DNA from: Dyadobacter sp. CY347
GTDB lineage: Bacteria; Bacteroidota; Bacteroidia; Cytophagales; Spirosomataceae
Length of the DNA stretch: 64,000 nucleotides
Direction: 5' to 3'
NCBI RefSeq assembly: GCF_021502655.1
Contig: NZ_JAKFFT010000002.1
Span: 434,001 to 498,000 of the forward strand
Shown here: piece after piece, positions 17,532-26,212 of the stretch
Layout of the letters: every line of letters starts with the position of its first letter
Position numbering within the stretch: the stretch's first letter is position 1
The notes under the pieces: model-generated
What the model was told of the DNA's origin: nothing
The model's database searches: none
What the model saw: only the letters and a program-made list of their open reading frames with translations
Translations under genes and position numbers: made by a program

Positions 17532-19430
17532 ATGAATACGAAAAAAATATATACCATCATTATCTTTTTCACTTGCGCATTGCTTTCAGCTTGTCAAGAA
17601 GATTTTTTAGATAGAAAGCCGGATGACCAGGTGGATGCCGAGCAGGTTTTTACGCGATATAACAAGACAAACCAGCTCATTACCGACTTGTACGACAATG
17701 CAAAAGGCTCCAACAGCCCGCTCGTTTTCTTCTCCCACTTTTCTACTGCGCCCGTTACGGATGAAGCCGAAGGTTCAACAGCGGAAGGAAGTCTTACCAA
17801 CAAATTCAACAATGGCGACTGGAATGCGAACTTAATGCCCGCCGGAAGCAGCAGGGGACAATATTGGTGGGACTTATATGGCAGGATCCGGAAAGCAAAT
17901 GTGATCCTGGAAGGCGTGCGAAAATATAATACGCCTGATAACCCGTTGCAGGCGGGTGACCTGAACAAAAGATTGGGTGAGACTTATTTTTTGCGCGCTT
18001 ATTTTCACTTTCTGGCAGCCAGAATGTACGGGGAAGTGGTTTACGTAACCCGCACCATCAGTCCGAGTGACCCGATGGATTTCAAGCAGGAATCATTTCA
18101 TGCCACAGCCAGCAAAATTTACCAGGATTGCGATTCGGCTATGGCTTTGGTGCCTGCAAGCTGGGGCGGAGCTGATTTTGGCAGAATCGATAAGGGTGCT
18201 GTTTTGGGTTTGAAAGCCATTGTAGCCTGGATGGCGGCCACACCCATGTGGAATGGCGGCACTTTCCCGAATGATACACGTGCGTTTGCCGCGGAATATG
18301 CGTACAATGCGGAACGCTGGAACACGGCCAAAACGGCTGCCAAAGCAGTAATTGACTTCAAAGTGGAAGGGCGCCAGCGTTATTCCTTATACCAGGGGCA
18401 CGATGCTGCTGACTTCCGGGATGATGCGGGTGTCGATAACAACAATTCAAAAGTGCCTGCGCGGCTTTGGGATTTGTATCACAATATGGAAGCGTTTCAG
18501 AATGAGGCGGTTTTCTTTGTGACACGTGACAAAGACAACAACTGGCAAGGAGACATTTATCCGCCAAGCTGGGGCGGCAGCTCGCGACAAATGCCCGTTC
18601 AGGAGCAAGTAGATGAATATGAATACATTGCGCCCAATGGTTTTGGTTATCCGATTTACGCTGCAAGGGCGAAAAAGGATGGTTATGACGATGCTAATCC
18701 CTACGAAAGCGTAAAACGCGATCCCCGTTTTCACCGCGACATTGTTTACCACGGCTCTACATTCAAAGGAAAAGTGATCAATACTGCATCCGGCGCCGAC
18801 AAAGTAGGCGCAACCAACTCAACGACAACAGGTTATTTCCTAAGAAAAATCTTACGCGAATCTTGGAATCGGGACAAAAGCTTCTCCATCAGCGGACCAC
18901 CGGTCTGGCGCCTGCCCGAATTCATCTACATATATTGCGAAGCAGTAAACGAAACTGCCGGCCCCAATGCTGAAATTTATGATATGCTGAACATGGTGCG
19001 GAAGCGATCATTCATGGCACCCATCCCTGTTGAAGCCAAAGCCAGCAAGGCGCTGATGGACGAATACATCAAGCGTGAAAGACGGGTGGAGCTCTTTTAT
19101 GAAAACAACAGGATCTGGTCAACGCGTTTATATCTGGATGCCAGTTCTCCAAAAGAATTAGCCAAAGAACAGGCATGGCAGACGGCAGGCAGCACCAATG
19201 ACCAGCGTTCACAAAATGCATGGCCCTATCCCAAAGCACAACGCATGATCAACGGAATGAAGCCGGTTGAAGATCCGGCCGGGAAGATTGTAGTGGAAGG
19301 CAAAAAATACAAAATGCAACGCTACTTCATAGAAAGCCGTGTCTTCGTAGCCCCTAGGCATTACTTATTCCCGATCATGCAAGACGAATTACAGAAAACA
19401 CCAACTTTAAAGCAGAACCCGGGTTGGTAG
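17532..19430 (+). CDS. SusD/RagB-family nutrient-binding outer membrane lipoprotein
   Basis: Surface lipoprotein of 632 residues that caps the SusC barrel and binds the nutrient. The signal peptide ends in the lipobox LLSAC with lipid-accepting Cys21, followed by QEDFLDRKP, the usual start of the mature protein. The TPR-like SusD core shows YFLRAYFHFLAARMYGEV at about 155 and EYIKRERRVELFYENNRIW near the C-terminus, both typical. Paired with the preceding susC. The two largest insertions make it longer than the common 500-570 residues. Ligand unknown. Confidence 0.95.
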   Translation: MNTKKIYTIIIFFTCALLSACQEDFLDRKPDDQVDAEQVFTRYNKTNQLITDLYDNAKGSNSPLVFFSHFSTAPVTDEAEGSTAEGSLTNKFNNGDWNANLMPAGSSRGQYWWDLYGRIRKANVILEGVRKYNTPDNPLQAGDLNKRLGETYFLRAYFHFLAARMYGEVVYVTRTISPSDPMDFKQESFHATASKIYQDCDSAMALVPASWGGADFGRIDKGAVLGLKAIVAWMAATPMWNGGTFPNDTRAFAAEYAYNAERWNTAKTAAKAVIDFKVEGRQRYSLYQGHDAADFRDDAGVDNNNSKVPARLWDLYHNMEAFQNEAVFFVTRDKDNNWQGDIYPPSWGGSSRQMPVQEQVDEYEYIAPNGFGYPIYAARAKKDGYDDANPYESVKRDPRFHRDIVYHGSTFKGKVINTASGADKVGATNSTTTGYFLRKILRESWNRDKSFSISGPPVWRLPEFIYIYCEAVNETAGPNAEIYDMLNMVRKRSFMAPIPVEAKASKALMDEYIKRERRVELFYENNRIWSTRLYLDASSPKELAKEQAWQTAGSTNDQRSQNAWPYPKAQRMINGMKPVEDPAGKIVVEGKKYKMQRYFIESRVFVAPRHYLFPIMQDELQKTPTLKQNPGW

Positions 19431-19444
19431 GGGGTTGCTAGTTC

Positions 19445-19577
19445 TGTCACCCTGAGCGGACCGGCCCGCCGGGCGGTCGAAGGGGGTTGTCATTGGCCCT
19501 GTCACCCTGAGCGGAGTCGAAGGGGCGTTACTACTTGGTGGTAGCGCCCTTCGACTCCGCTCAGGGTGACAAGGCCA
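19445..19577. repeat. REP-like palindromic element, three copies of a 26-base unit
   Basis: Three copies of a unit built on CCCTGAGCGGAGTCGAAGGG. Copy A (about 19447-19487) is direct and has a 15-base GC-rich insert between GCGGA and GTCGAAGG. Copy B (19501-19527) is direct and copy C (19543-19570) is its inverted partner, so B and C form a hairpin of about 27 pairs with a 15-base loop. It fills the gap between the convergent susD and isomerase genes and could stop transcription from both sides. The unit belongs to the widely scattered REP-like repeats. Confidence 0.8.
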
Positions 19578-19585
19578 GTGACATC

Positions 19586-20440
19586 CTACTCCTTAATCCC
19601 CTTAATATAAGCGATCGTCTGAGGGATTTGCTTTAAATATGAAGGGCTCTCATCTTCAATGAAATAATGCTTAATTCCTACCTTCTTAGCAGCTTTCAGC
19701 GTTGCCGGAATGTCAATCGAGCCGGTTCCTAGTGCTACGTCGTTCGTGGTTGGTGTGCCTCCGGACAGGTTGCCTACTACGCCTTTTTTAAGATCTTTTA
19801 AGTGCATTAGCTTCCATCTCGTTGGATATTTCAGGAGCAACTTTGCGGGATCCTGACCCGGAAATGCGGTCCATAGCACGTCCATTTCGAAATTTACGTA
19901 TTCGGGATTTGTATTTTTTACGAGGTAATCAAACAGCGTTCCGTCTTCATAAGGCTCGAACTCGTAGCCGTGGTTGTGGTAAGTCAGTTCAATGCCCGCT
20001 TCTTTCAGCTCTTTTCCTGCCTTGTTAAAGTCAGCGACTGCTTTTTTAGCGGTTTCGAGATCAAATTTGCCTTTGTGAGGAATCCAGGCAACCATGACGT
20101 ATTTAGCGCCCAGCACTTTCGCATCCTTAATCGTCTGTTCGCTGCTTTCTGCCAATTTGTTGTAATCGGCACCGATGGAAACCATCTTAATGCCGCGCTT
20201 GTCCAGCTGCTTGCGCAACTCTTCGGTAGTCATTCCCTTGATCGGGCCGCCTTCCAATTCGGTAACACCCAATGACTTAATCGTGTCCAATGTCGCCTCA
20301 ATGCCTTTGTCCCAGCTCCCGCGGAATGTGTAGGCTTGCAAGCCAATTGGGTTTGTGTAGACATTGCCTTGCGCGAAAAGGTCAGTCTGGCTCGTCAAGG
20401 CTGCGGCTGCAATGAGACAGGTTTTTAACAGTTTGTTCAT
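19586..20440 (-). CDS. Exported sugar phosphate isomerase/epimerase-like TIM-barrel protein
   Basis: Xylose isomerase-like TIM barrel (AP endonuclease 2 superfamily), 284 residues including a signal peptide (1-24, ending DLFAQ). Motifs include LQAYTFRG at the first strand, YHNHGYEFEPYEDGT with the metal-binding His, EMDVLWTAFPGQDP, and KLMHLKDLKKG. Such exported members in Bacteroidota are thought to act on sugars or inositols, often near susCD genes. It is convergent with the susD gene and lies between two REP-like elements. The reaction cannot be assigned from sequence. Confidence 0.85.
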   Translation of the reverse strand: MNKLLKTCLIAAAALTSQTDLFAQGNVYTNPIGLQAYTFRGSWDKGIEATLDTIKSLGVTELEGGPIKGMTTEELRKQLDKRGIKMVSIGADYNKLAESSEQTIKDAKVLGAKYVMVAWIPHKGKFDLETAKKAVADFNKAGKELKEAGIELTYHNHGYEFEPYEDGTLFDYLVKNTNPEYVNFEMDVLWTAFPGQDPAKLLLKYPTRWKLMHLKDLKKGVVGNLSGGTPTTNDVALGTGSIDIPATLKAAKKVGIKHYFIEDESPSYLKQIPQTIAYIKGIKE

Positions 20441-20471
20441 ATAATATTGGTTTTGTTTTTACTTGTTAGTA

Positions 20472-20570
20472 GCGCGCTTCGGCCGCCCGGTCCGCTCAGC
20501 ATGACAGGGCTCGTAGCGCACGTGATAAAAGTTACCCGAACTGTCAGGCTGAGCGGAGCCGAAGCCACGT
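20472..20570. repeat. Second REP-like inverted-repeat element
   Basis: Two inverted copies of the unit found at 19445-19577, in a diverged form. The left arm (20474-20507) reads, on the minus strand, CTGTCATGCTGAGCGGA then CCGGGCGGCCGAAGC; the right arm (20541-20565) reads CTGTCAGGCTGAGCGGA then GCCGAAGC on the plus strand. The left arm carries a GC insert at the same place as copy A of the first element. It lies between the M16 gene and the isomerase start. Confidence 0.72.
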
Positions 20571-20608
20571 CACTCCTTGGATTAAAAGTAAGCACGGATC
20601 AAGTTATA

Positions 20609-21985
20609 CTAAAACCCATCCGCCTTGATCTGCTTTTCGGTTACATCGCCGTATTTTTTCACAGCATCCCGGATTTCGCTTGCTTTGCCTACCATAACGA
20701 ATTGAAGCTTGTCTTTTGGGAAATAAGCTTCAATTATTTCTTTGGTTTTGGCTGTTGTGAGGCCGTCGACTTGGGTTTGGAATGTATTGATGAAACTTTC
20801 GTCGAAGTTGTACACGTGCATGTCTGTGAGCAGTCTTGCTAATGCGCCTGCGGATTCGTATGCAGGTGGGAAGCTGCCTTTTACGTAAGCTTTGGCCGAT
20901 TTCAGGATCTCATCGTTGATCCCGGTTTTGTGCAGACTATCCAGAACTTGCAGCGCCATATCCACCGCCGGCACCGTTGTTGAGTTTTTTGTAAATGTGC
21001 TGATCGAGAATGTTCCTGCAAATTTGTAACGCGTGAAACCACTTCTCGCCCCATAAGTAAGTCCTGAATTGACGCGTAATGCATCGTTCAGCCACGAAGT
21101 AAAACGGCCGCCAAGAATGGTGTTCACAACCAAGACAGGAACATAATCGGCTGAATTATAATCAATTCCTTTGCCGGCGATGAGGAATGTTGTTTCTCTC
21201 GCGTCCGGCTTATCAACGAGTAACACACGGCTTTTGTCGAATTCCAAATCTGGCGCAACGCGTTTCACCATTCGGTAGGGGGCTGTTTTCCAGGAGCCAA
21301 ACATCGCGGTTACTTTTTTCTTCATATCAGCTGTTTTGAAGTCACCCACAATGGCGATGGCTCCGCGGCCGGAAGTGTAGTTGCTCTCGTAAAACGCCTT
21401 TGCGTCGGCCGGGGATAGCTTTTCAATGGTCGTGGGTGTGCCGCTGGTGGGCGTTGCGTAAGGAAAATCTTTGAACATGAATGCATTCATATAAGCATTG
21501 ATCACCGCCCGCGGGCTTTCCTTTTCCCGAACCAGTTCCTGAGTAAGACGTTGCTTGTGCTTGTCAAATTCCGTTTTGTCAAAAACAGGGTGCATGATCA
21601 CTTGCTGAATAATGTCAAAAAGCTTCTCTTGGTCTTTGGTCGCAAAAGAAGAAGTCAAACCGGCCATATCTTTCGATGCGTACGTATTAATGCTCGCGCC
21701 CACAAAGTCGGTCATTTCTTCAATTTGCGGTTTGGTATATTTTTCAGTGCCAAAAAGCAGTGCATCAGCGGTTAGGCCTGCGAGTCCGTAACGCTCTCCA
21801 TCATTGATAGAACCGGCGTCAAAAACGGCTGAAACATTGATCAGCGGAACTTCGTGCTGCTCCATCAGGAAAATGGTCAGGCCGTTTTTCAGTTTGACTT
21901 TTTCAAAAGGCGGGACTTTAAAATTGTTTTGTGCCGAGGCCGAAAGCGTGAACAGCGCCAGGAACACAAATAATATCTTTTTCAT
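20609..21985 (-). CDS. M16-family peptidase homologue lacking the zinc motif
   Basis: Exported M16B protein of 458 residues with a signal peptide (MKKILFVFLALFTLSASAQ). At the position of the HxxEH zinc motif it reads GLTADALLFGTEKY, so it has no zinc ligands and should be the non-catalytic half of a two-chain protease. The second M16 domain with GLTYGARSGFTRYKFAG is intact and supplies the substrate-clamping region typical of such subunits. It follows the active M16 gene by 40 bases on the same strand, supporting a heterodimer in the periplasm. The C-terminus is close to the REP-like element. Confidence 0.92.
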   Translation of the reverse strand: MKKILFVFLALFTLSASAQNNFKVPPFEKVKLKNGLTIFLMEQHEVPLINVSAVFDAGSINDGERYGLAGLTADALLFGTEKYTKPQIEEMTDFVGASINTYASKDMAGLTSSFATKDQEKLFDIIQQVIMHPVFDKTEFDKHKQRLTQELVREKESPRAVINAYMNAFMFKDFPYATPTSGTPTTIEKLSPADAKAFYESNYTSGRGAIAIVGDFKTADMKKKVTAMFGSWKTAPYRMVKRVAPDLEFDKSRVLLVDKPDARETTFLIAGKGIDYNSADYVPVLVVNTILGGRFTSWLNDALRVNSGLTYGARSGFTRYKFAGTFSISTFTKNSTTVPAVDMALQVLDSLHKTGINDEILKSAKAYVKGSFPPAYESAGALARLLTDMHVYNFDESFINTFQTQVDGLTTAKTKEIIEAYFPKDKLQFVMVGKASEIRDAVKKYGDVTEKQIKADGF

Positions 21986-22025
21986 ATTTCAAATGTTATG
22001 AATGAATTTCGGTATGAAGCGTATG

Positions 22026-23345
22026 TTATTTCGATTTCTCAGGAAGTAAGTATCCTACCGTGCGGTTGCGTTCGGTGAAATACTTGGCGGCAACGCGCTT
22101 AATGTCTTCCACGGTCACCTTTTTATACAGATCCGGCGCTTCGAACATCTTTTTATAATCCCCAAAAAATACGTCGTAACTGCCCAGACTATTGGCTTTA
22201 CCGTTAATGGTTTCCAGCGTACGATAAAATTCCATCAGCTTCTGGTTTTTAACCTTTTGCAGCTCTTCATCTTTCACGCCATTTTTAATTACCATATCAA
22301 TTTGATTGTCAATTGCTTTTTCTAAATCTGTCGCGGTAACATTGTTTCCTGCAATAGCATAAATGATAAAAAGACTCGGGTCGAAACTCTGATCTGTGAA
22401 ACTGGAAACATTGGTTGCCAATGTGGAATCCATCACCAGTGACTTAGTTAGTCTGGAAGAATTTCCGGAGGTTAACAAGCTGCTCAGTAAATCCAACGCG
22501 TAAAAATCCTCATGTTTCGTTTCAGGCACGTGGTAAGCCATCAGAATGTTCGGAGTTGCAATGTCTTTGTAGGCCGTCACGCGTCTTTCGCCATTCTGCT
22601 GCGGCTCAACGGTCCTGATCTTTGGCGGCAAACCTCTCGCCGGAATCGGTGCCACGTATTGGTCGGCCAGCTTTTTCACCTGCTCCAAAGTCACGTCGCC
22701 CACCACAACCACCGTCGCGTTATTGGGCGAATAGTAAGTTTTAAAATAGTTTTCCAAATCCTCCTGCGTCCAGCTTTTAATGTCGGATTCGAAGCCGATC
22801 ACCGGGAACATATAAGGATGCTCCTGAAATGCCACCGACTGAACGAGCTCACCTATCAGCCGGTAATTACTGTTTTCCAAACCTGTGCTGCGTTCAGAAA
22901 GCACCACGCCACGTTCGCTTTCCACCATTTTCGGATCGATGGAAAGGCTTGCAATGCGGTCGGATTCCAATTCGAAAATGGGTTCTAATGCGTCTTTTTG
23001 AAACCAATCGGTGTACACGGTCACATTTTCCGTGGTGTAAGCGTTGTTGGAACCGCCGTTGGCTTCCATGAAACGGTCAAATTCCTTCGGGCCGAAGTTT
23101 TTGGAACCATTGAACATCATGTGCTCAAAGAAATGCGAGAGTCCCGTAATGCCGTGCACTTCATTGCGCGATCCCACTTTCCAGAACAGATACATGTTCG
23201 CATTAGGGATGGATTTGTCTTCCAGCACCAGGAATTTCATGCCGTTCGCCAATGTGAAGGTTTTGACATCCTCCGGTTTGGTTTGTGCAAAAGACATCCC
23301 GAAACCTGCCATAAGCGCGGCGGTCAGCAGTATTTTCTTTATCAT
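22026..23345 (-). CDS. Active M16-family zinc metallopeptidase
   Basis: Exported insulinase-like peptidase of 439 residues. The inverted zinc motif His71-Phe-Phe-Glu74-His75 (LSHFFEHMMF) and the downstream Glu in ESERGVVLSERS complete the metal site. Start 23345 is chosen for its signal peptide (MIKKILLTAALMAGFGMSFA), though the frame is open to 23402. The second domain includes ATVVVVGDV and TSGNSSRLTKSLV. It pairs with the following inactive M16 gene; two-chain M16B enzymes degrade peptides inside a clamshell. The target is unknown. Confidence 0.93.
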   Translation of the reverse strand: MIKKILLTAALMAGFGMSFAQTKPEDVKTFTLANGMKFLVLEDKSIPNANMYLFWKVGSRNEVHGITGLSHFFEHMMFNGSKNFGPKEFDRFMEANGGSNNAYTTENVTVYTDWFQKDALEPIFELESDRIASLSIDPKMVESERGVVLSERSTGLENSNYRLIGELVQSVAFQEHPYMFPVIGFESDIKSWTQEDLENYFKTYYSPNNATVVVVGDVTLEQVKKLADQYVAPIPARGLPPKIRTVEPQQNGERRVTAYKDIATPNILMAYHVPETKHEDFYALDLLSSLLTSGNSSRLTKSLVMDSTLATNVSSFTDQSFDPSLFIIYAIAGNNVTATDLEKAIDNQIDMVIKNGVKDEELQKVKNQKLMEFYRTLETINGKANSLGSYDVFFGDYKKMFEAPDLYKKVTVEDIKRVAAKYFTERNRTVGYLLPEKSK

Positions 23346-23440
23346 TTGATTATGCTTGTTAATTGATGTGTAATGATAGCAAACGGATTTAAATCTATCC
23401 ACTACTTTTGGGTTCTTGATATCCTAATCCTTAATTCTTT

Positions 23441-24238
23441 ATGAAAAATAGCTTTTTTAGTCTGCTTATCCTGATTTCCATCGCTGTATTTGCAAATGCA
23501 GGCACAGACAAACCAGTTAAAAAATACAAGTTCAAGTTGATGACCTACAACATTCACCATTGCAATCCGCCGTCTGCCGGGGATAAAATTGATGTGGAAG
23601 CCATTGCGAAGGTTATTAATGCTGAAAAGCCCGATTTTGTGGCATTGCAGGAAGTGGATGTCAATACAGAACGTTCCGGAAAAGGAAAGAACCAGGCGCA
23701 GCAGCTTGCCGAATTAACAGGGATGAAATTTTATTTTTCCAAAGCCATTGATCATCAGGGAGGTGATTATGGCGTTGCTGTTTTGAGTAAATATCCGATT
23801 GAAGATTCGGTAAGATATGCCTTGCCGATCCATGCCGACAAGCCCGAGGAAAACCGGACTGTCGCGGCCATCACGGTAACTTTGCCTAACAAGAAAAAAA
23901 TCATGTTCGCCAGCACCCATTTGGGCTTAAAAGAGCCTAACCGCCTTTTACAAGCGGAGACGATCATGGAAAAGCTAGGCAAAACAACGTTGCCTATTAT
24001 CCTCGCTGGCGACTTTAACGCAGTTCCAGAGAGCCCCGTAATCGCCTATTTTGACAAATATTTCACCAGAACCTGCTCCGACTGCAAACCAACAATTCCC
24101 GTAGAAACGCCTAACAAAACGATTGATTTCATCATGTATAAGCAGGGAGGTAAGTTGAAGGGCGCTGATACAAAGGTTATTGACGAAAAATACGCTTCGG
24201 ATCATTTACCCGTTGTCGCCAGTTTCGAGATCGATTGA
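23441..24238 (+). CDS. Exported endonuclease/exonuclease/phosphatase-family protein
   Basis: EEP-fold phosphodiesterase or phosphatase of 265 residues with a signal peptide (1-20). Motifs are LMTYNIHHC with the catalytic Asn, VALQEVDVNT with the metal-binding Glu, STHLGL with the catalytic His region, ILAGDFNAVPES and the final SDHLPVVASF with the His of the active site. Members of this exported group hydrolyse lipids, inositol phosphates or nucleic acid; the sequence does not decide. TACTTTTG at 23403-23410 fits the -7 promoter box. Its last 33 bases overlap the FAN1-like gene tail-to-tail. Confidence 0.9.
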   Translation: MKNSFFSLLILISIAVFANAGTDKPVKKYKFKLMTYNIHHCNPPSAGDKIDVEAIAKVINAEKPDFVALQEVDVNTERSGKGKNQAQQLAELTGMKFYFSKAIDHQGGDYGVAVLSKYPIEDSVRYALPIHADKPEENRTVAAITVTLPNKKKIMFASTHLGLKEPNRLLQAETIMEKLGKTTLPIILAGDFNAVPESPVIAYFDKYFTRTCSDCKPTIPVETPNKTIDFIMYKQGGKLKGADTKVIDEKYASDHLPVVASFEID

Positions 24239-25945
24239 CACGACATCTTTCAGCCATTTTACACGGACAATGCGGCTTTGCACATTGTGCTCTTTAAAGA
24301 AATGCTGCCAATGCAACTGCCTGGACGACAGGTGATCCGTTGGGGATTTGATCTCGATAAATGCATATTCCGTTTCATTCCAAACCAATAAGTCGGGGAA
24401 ACCGCGCGTGTTTTCCCGCAGGTTTAGTGCAATTTCCATCATCACCAAATGGATCTGTTCGGGGCTTAGGAGCGAAATTAACACAAGCACTTTTTCCAAT
24501 GCGCCTTCGTACCAGGGCACGAGGACGTTGGTAATGCCGTATTTATCCATGTAAGTCTGCGTAACAAGCTCTTCGATAATCTCCTTCGAATGTGCCGCTT
24601 TCAGCCTTTCTTTGAGCTGATCGGCCCTTTTGTAATAAAAATCGGGAAGGAAGAAGTCGGTAGGAACGCGTTGCAGCGGGTTGTGAATGGTTTGCACATT
24701 GGTGTCATAAATGGCATCCCAGAACAGCAGTCCGAACAGCGTGCGCCAGGGCTCGTTTTCGCTGAAAAATGCCTGGTAACCGCGTTCCCTGTAATAATGT
24801 ATGGCGCCCAATTCCACCTGGTAACGATACATAATAGGCACTTCAATGGCCTCTGCGGCTTTCAGGGCTTGCGTGGTGCGCTTAATGATGCGGCTCTTTT
24901 TATTTTTGATCCTTTCATGAAAATCCATGCTGAAATAGCGTTCATCCGCATTTTGCGGATTTTCGGCGATTTCTTCACAAAGCGCCAGTGCTTCATCGAT
25001 TTCACCTAAATTATAAAGCAAACGCACGCGACGCTCCCGGGCCGGGGCATCATTTGTGAGCTGATAAATGCTGAGTGCCTGAGACAACATTTTCTTCCGT
25101 TCCAGCCACGCGCTAACCCTGAGAATGAACATGTTGAATGATGGAATGGCCTTCGGGCTAAGCCCTGTCCCGCTGCCGACGTGCCAGTTCATAAACCAGT
25201 CGAAAATGTCTTCGGGCGGCAGATCGGCTTTGAGCTCGTCGAAAGTTTCCTTCATGAGCGACACCATTAATGTGTCGTCCACATCTTTCCGCGTCTCAAA
25301 CTGAATGGCTAAATGTTGTTCATCAAAGGAATTGAAGCGGACATGACCCAGATCGCGGATCACGAATTCGGTCATATCTGCATTTCGGTTCCCAAAAAAC
25401 AGGAATTTCATCACCATTACTTCGGCTTCATAGGAAACCTTTACAACCGGTTCGTGCGCTGTTATGATCTCGCAAAGCGTTTTAAAATCATATTCATGCA
25501 TAAGCCATCGAACCAGATCGGGCTTTTTAATGCTTTTGGAAGGCATAATGTCCGGCCCCAGGATCTTGGTGAAAAGCAAATGTTCCGGCTTGGTGAAAAG
25601 CTCCATAATTTCCGAAAACCGGACTTCATGCGCGTCGCAAATTGACTCTATAAAGTTTTTTTCAAAAAGCTCATTAAGGACCGCGGGAATGTCTTTTATT
25701 TCGGAATAGGAGAGGTTATTGACCCTGAAAAACGATTTACTGCGGTTGCTGAAACGGATGAACAAGCATTGCGCATCCTCAGAAAGTGAGTCGTAATCAT
25801 TCAAAAAACGCAGCTCATTTTCGTTCAGGACATGGGCGTAACGCTTCTTGACAAATTCCAGGACGTAACTGAAATATTCGTGATAATATTTGGGTGGAAG
25901 ATCCGTCGGAAACTCGATATTCTGCACAAAAGGATTCGGAAGCAC
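24206..25945 (-). CDS. FAN1-like VRR-NUC structure-specific nuclease
   Basis: Protein of 579 residues with a C-terminal VRR-NUC domain (about 460-565). The PD-(D/E)xK active site is Asp518 (GFPDLLVW), Glu531 and Lys533 (FIEIKSP), followed by LSSRQLHWQHFF, typical of FAN1. FAN1 unhooks DNA interstrand crosslinks and cuts 5' flaps; bacterial homologues of similar size exist. The middle (about 240-400) is helical and TPR-like, and KPDLVRWLMHEYDFKTLCE at about 142-160 resembles the SAP DNA-binding helix pair. No signal peptide. Its 3' end overlaps the convergent EEP gene by 33 bases. Confidence 0.88.
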   Translation of the reverse strand: MLPNPFVQNIEFPTDLPPKYYHEYFSYVLEFVKKRYAHVLNENELRFLNDYDSLSEDAQCLFIRFSNRSKSFFRVNNLSYSEIKDIPAVLNELFEKNFIESICDAHEVRFSEIMELFTKPEHLLFTKILGPDIMPSKSIKKPDLVRWLMHEYDFKTLCEIITAHEPVVKVSYEAEVMVMKFLFFGNRNADMTEFVIRDLGHVRFNSFDEQHLAIQFETRKDVDDTLMVSLMKETFDELKADLPPEDIFDWFMNWHVGSGTGLSPKAIPSFNMFILRVSAWLERKKMLSQALSIYQLTNDAPARERRVRLLYNLGEIDEALALCEEIAENPQNADERYFSMDFHERIKNKKSRIIKRTTQALKAAEAIEVPIMYRYQVELGAIHYYRERGYQAFFSENEPWRTLFGLLFWDAIYDTNVQTIHNPLQRVPTDFFLPDFYYKRADQLKERLKAAHSKEIIEELVTQTYMDKYGITNVLVPWYEGALEKVLVLISLLSPEQIHLVMMEIALNLRENTRGFPDLLVWNETEYAFIEIKSPTDHLSSRQLHWQHFFKEHNVQSRIVRVKWLKDVVSIDLETGDNG

Positions 25946-26175
25946 TTCGATAAAAACGGATTGTTGCGATTCAATTTAAAATTAAAGTTACCAAATTAAA
26001 GCCTTTCAACGAAGAAGGATGGCCTACTTTTTGCCTTTATGCATGGATTCTTTGAAGCACATTAAAATTCCGTTAATTGGTTAAATTTTTGAAAAATTGA
26101 TAGTATAAATTGCATTATACCTATTGCAAATGCCGTAATTTCTTGATATCATAGTATATTATAAAGAAATTGGAT

Positions 26176-26183
26176 TACATTTG
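26176..26183 (+). promoter_or_regulatory. -7 promoter box of pgk
   Basis: TACATTTG matches the Bacteroidota TAnnTTTG -7 element exactly, 29 bases before the pgk ATG. No TTG at the ideal -33 distance, so only half of the promoter is supported. Confidence 0.4.
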
Positions 26184-26212
26184 CTGACTATGGAAAACAA
26201 TTTTACCTGCCC

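Noticed and set aside
22512..22988. A 158-codon frame antisense to the active M16 peptidase
   Set aside because: Shadow opposite the M16 gene, which is continuous with its HxxEH motif and signal peptide.
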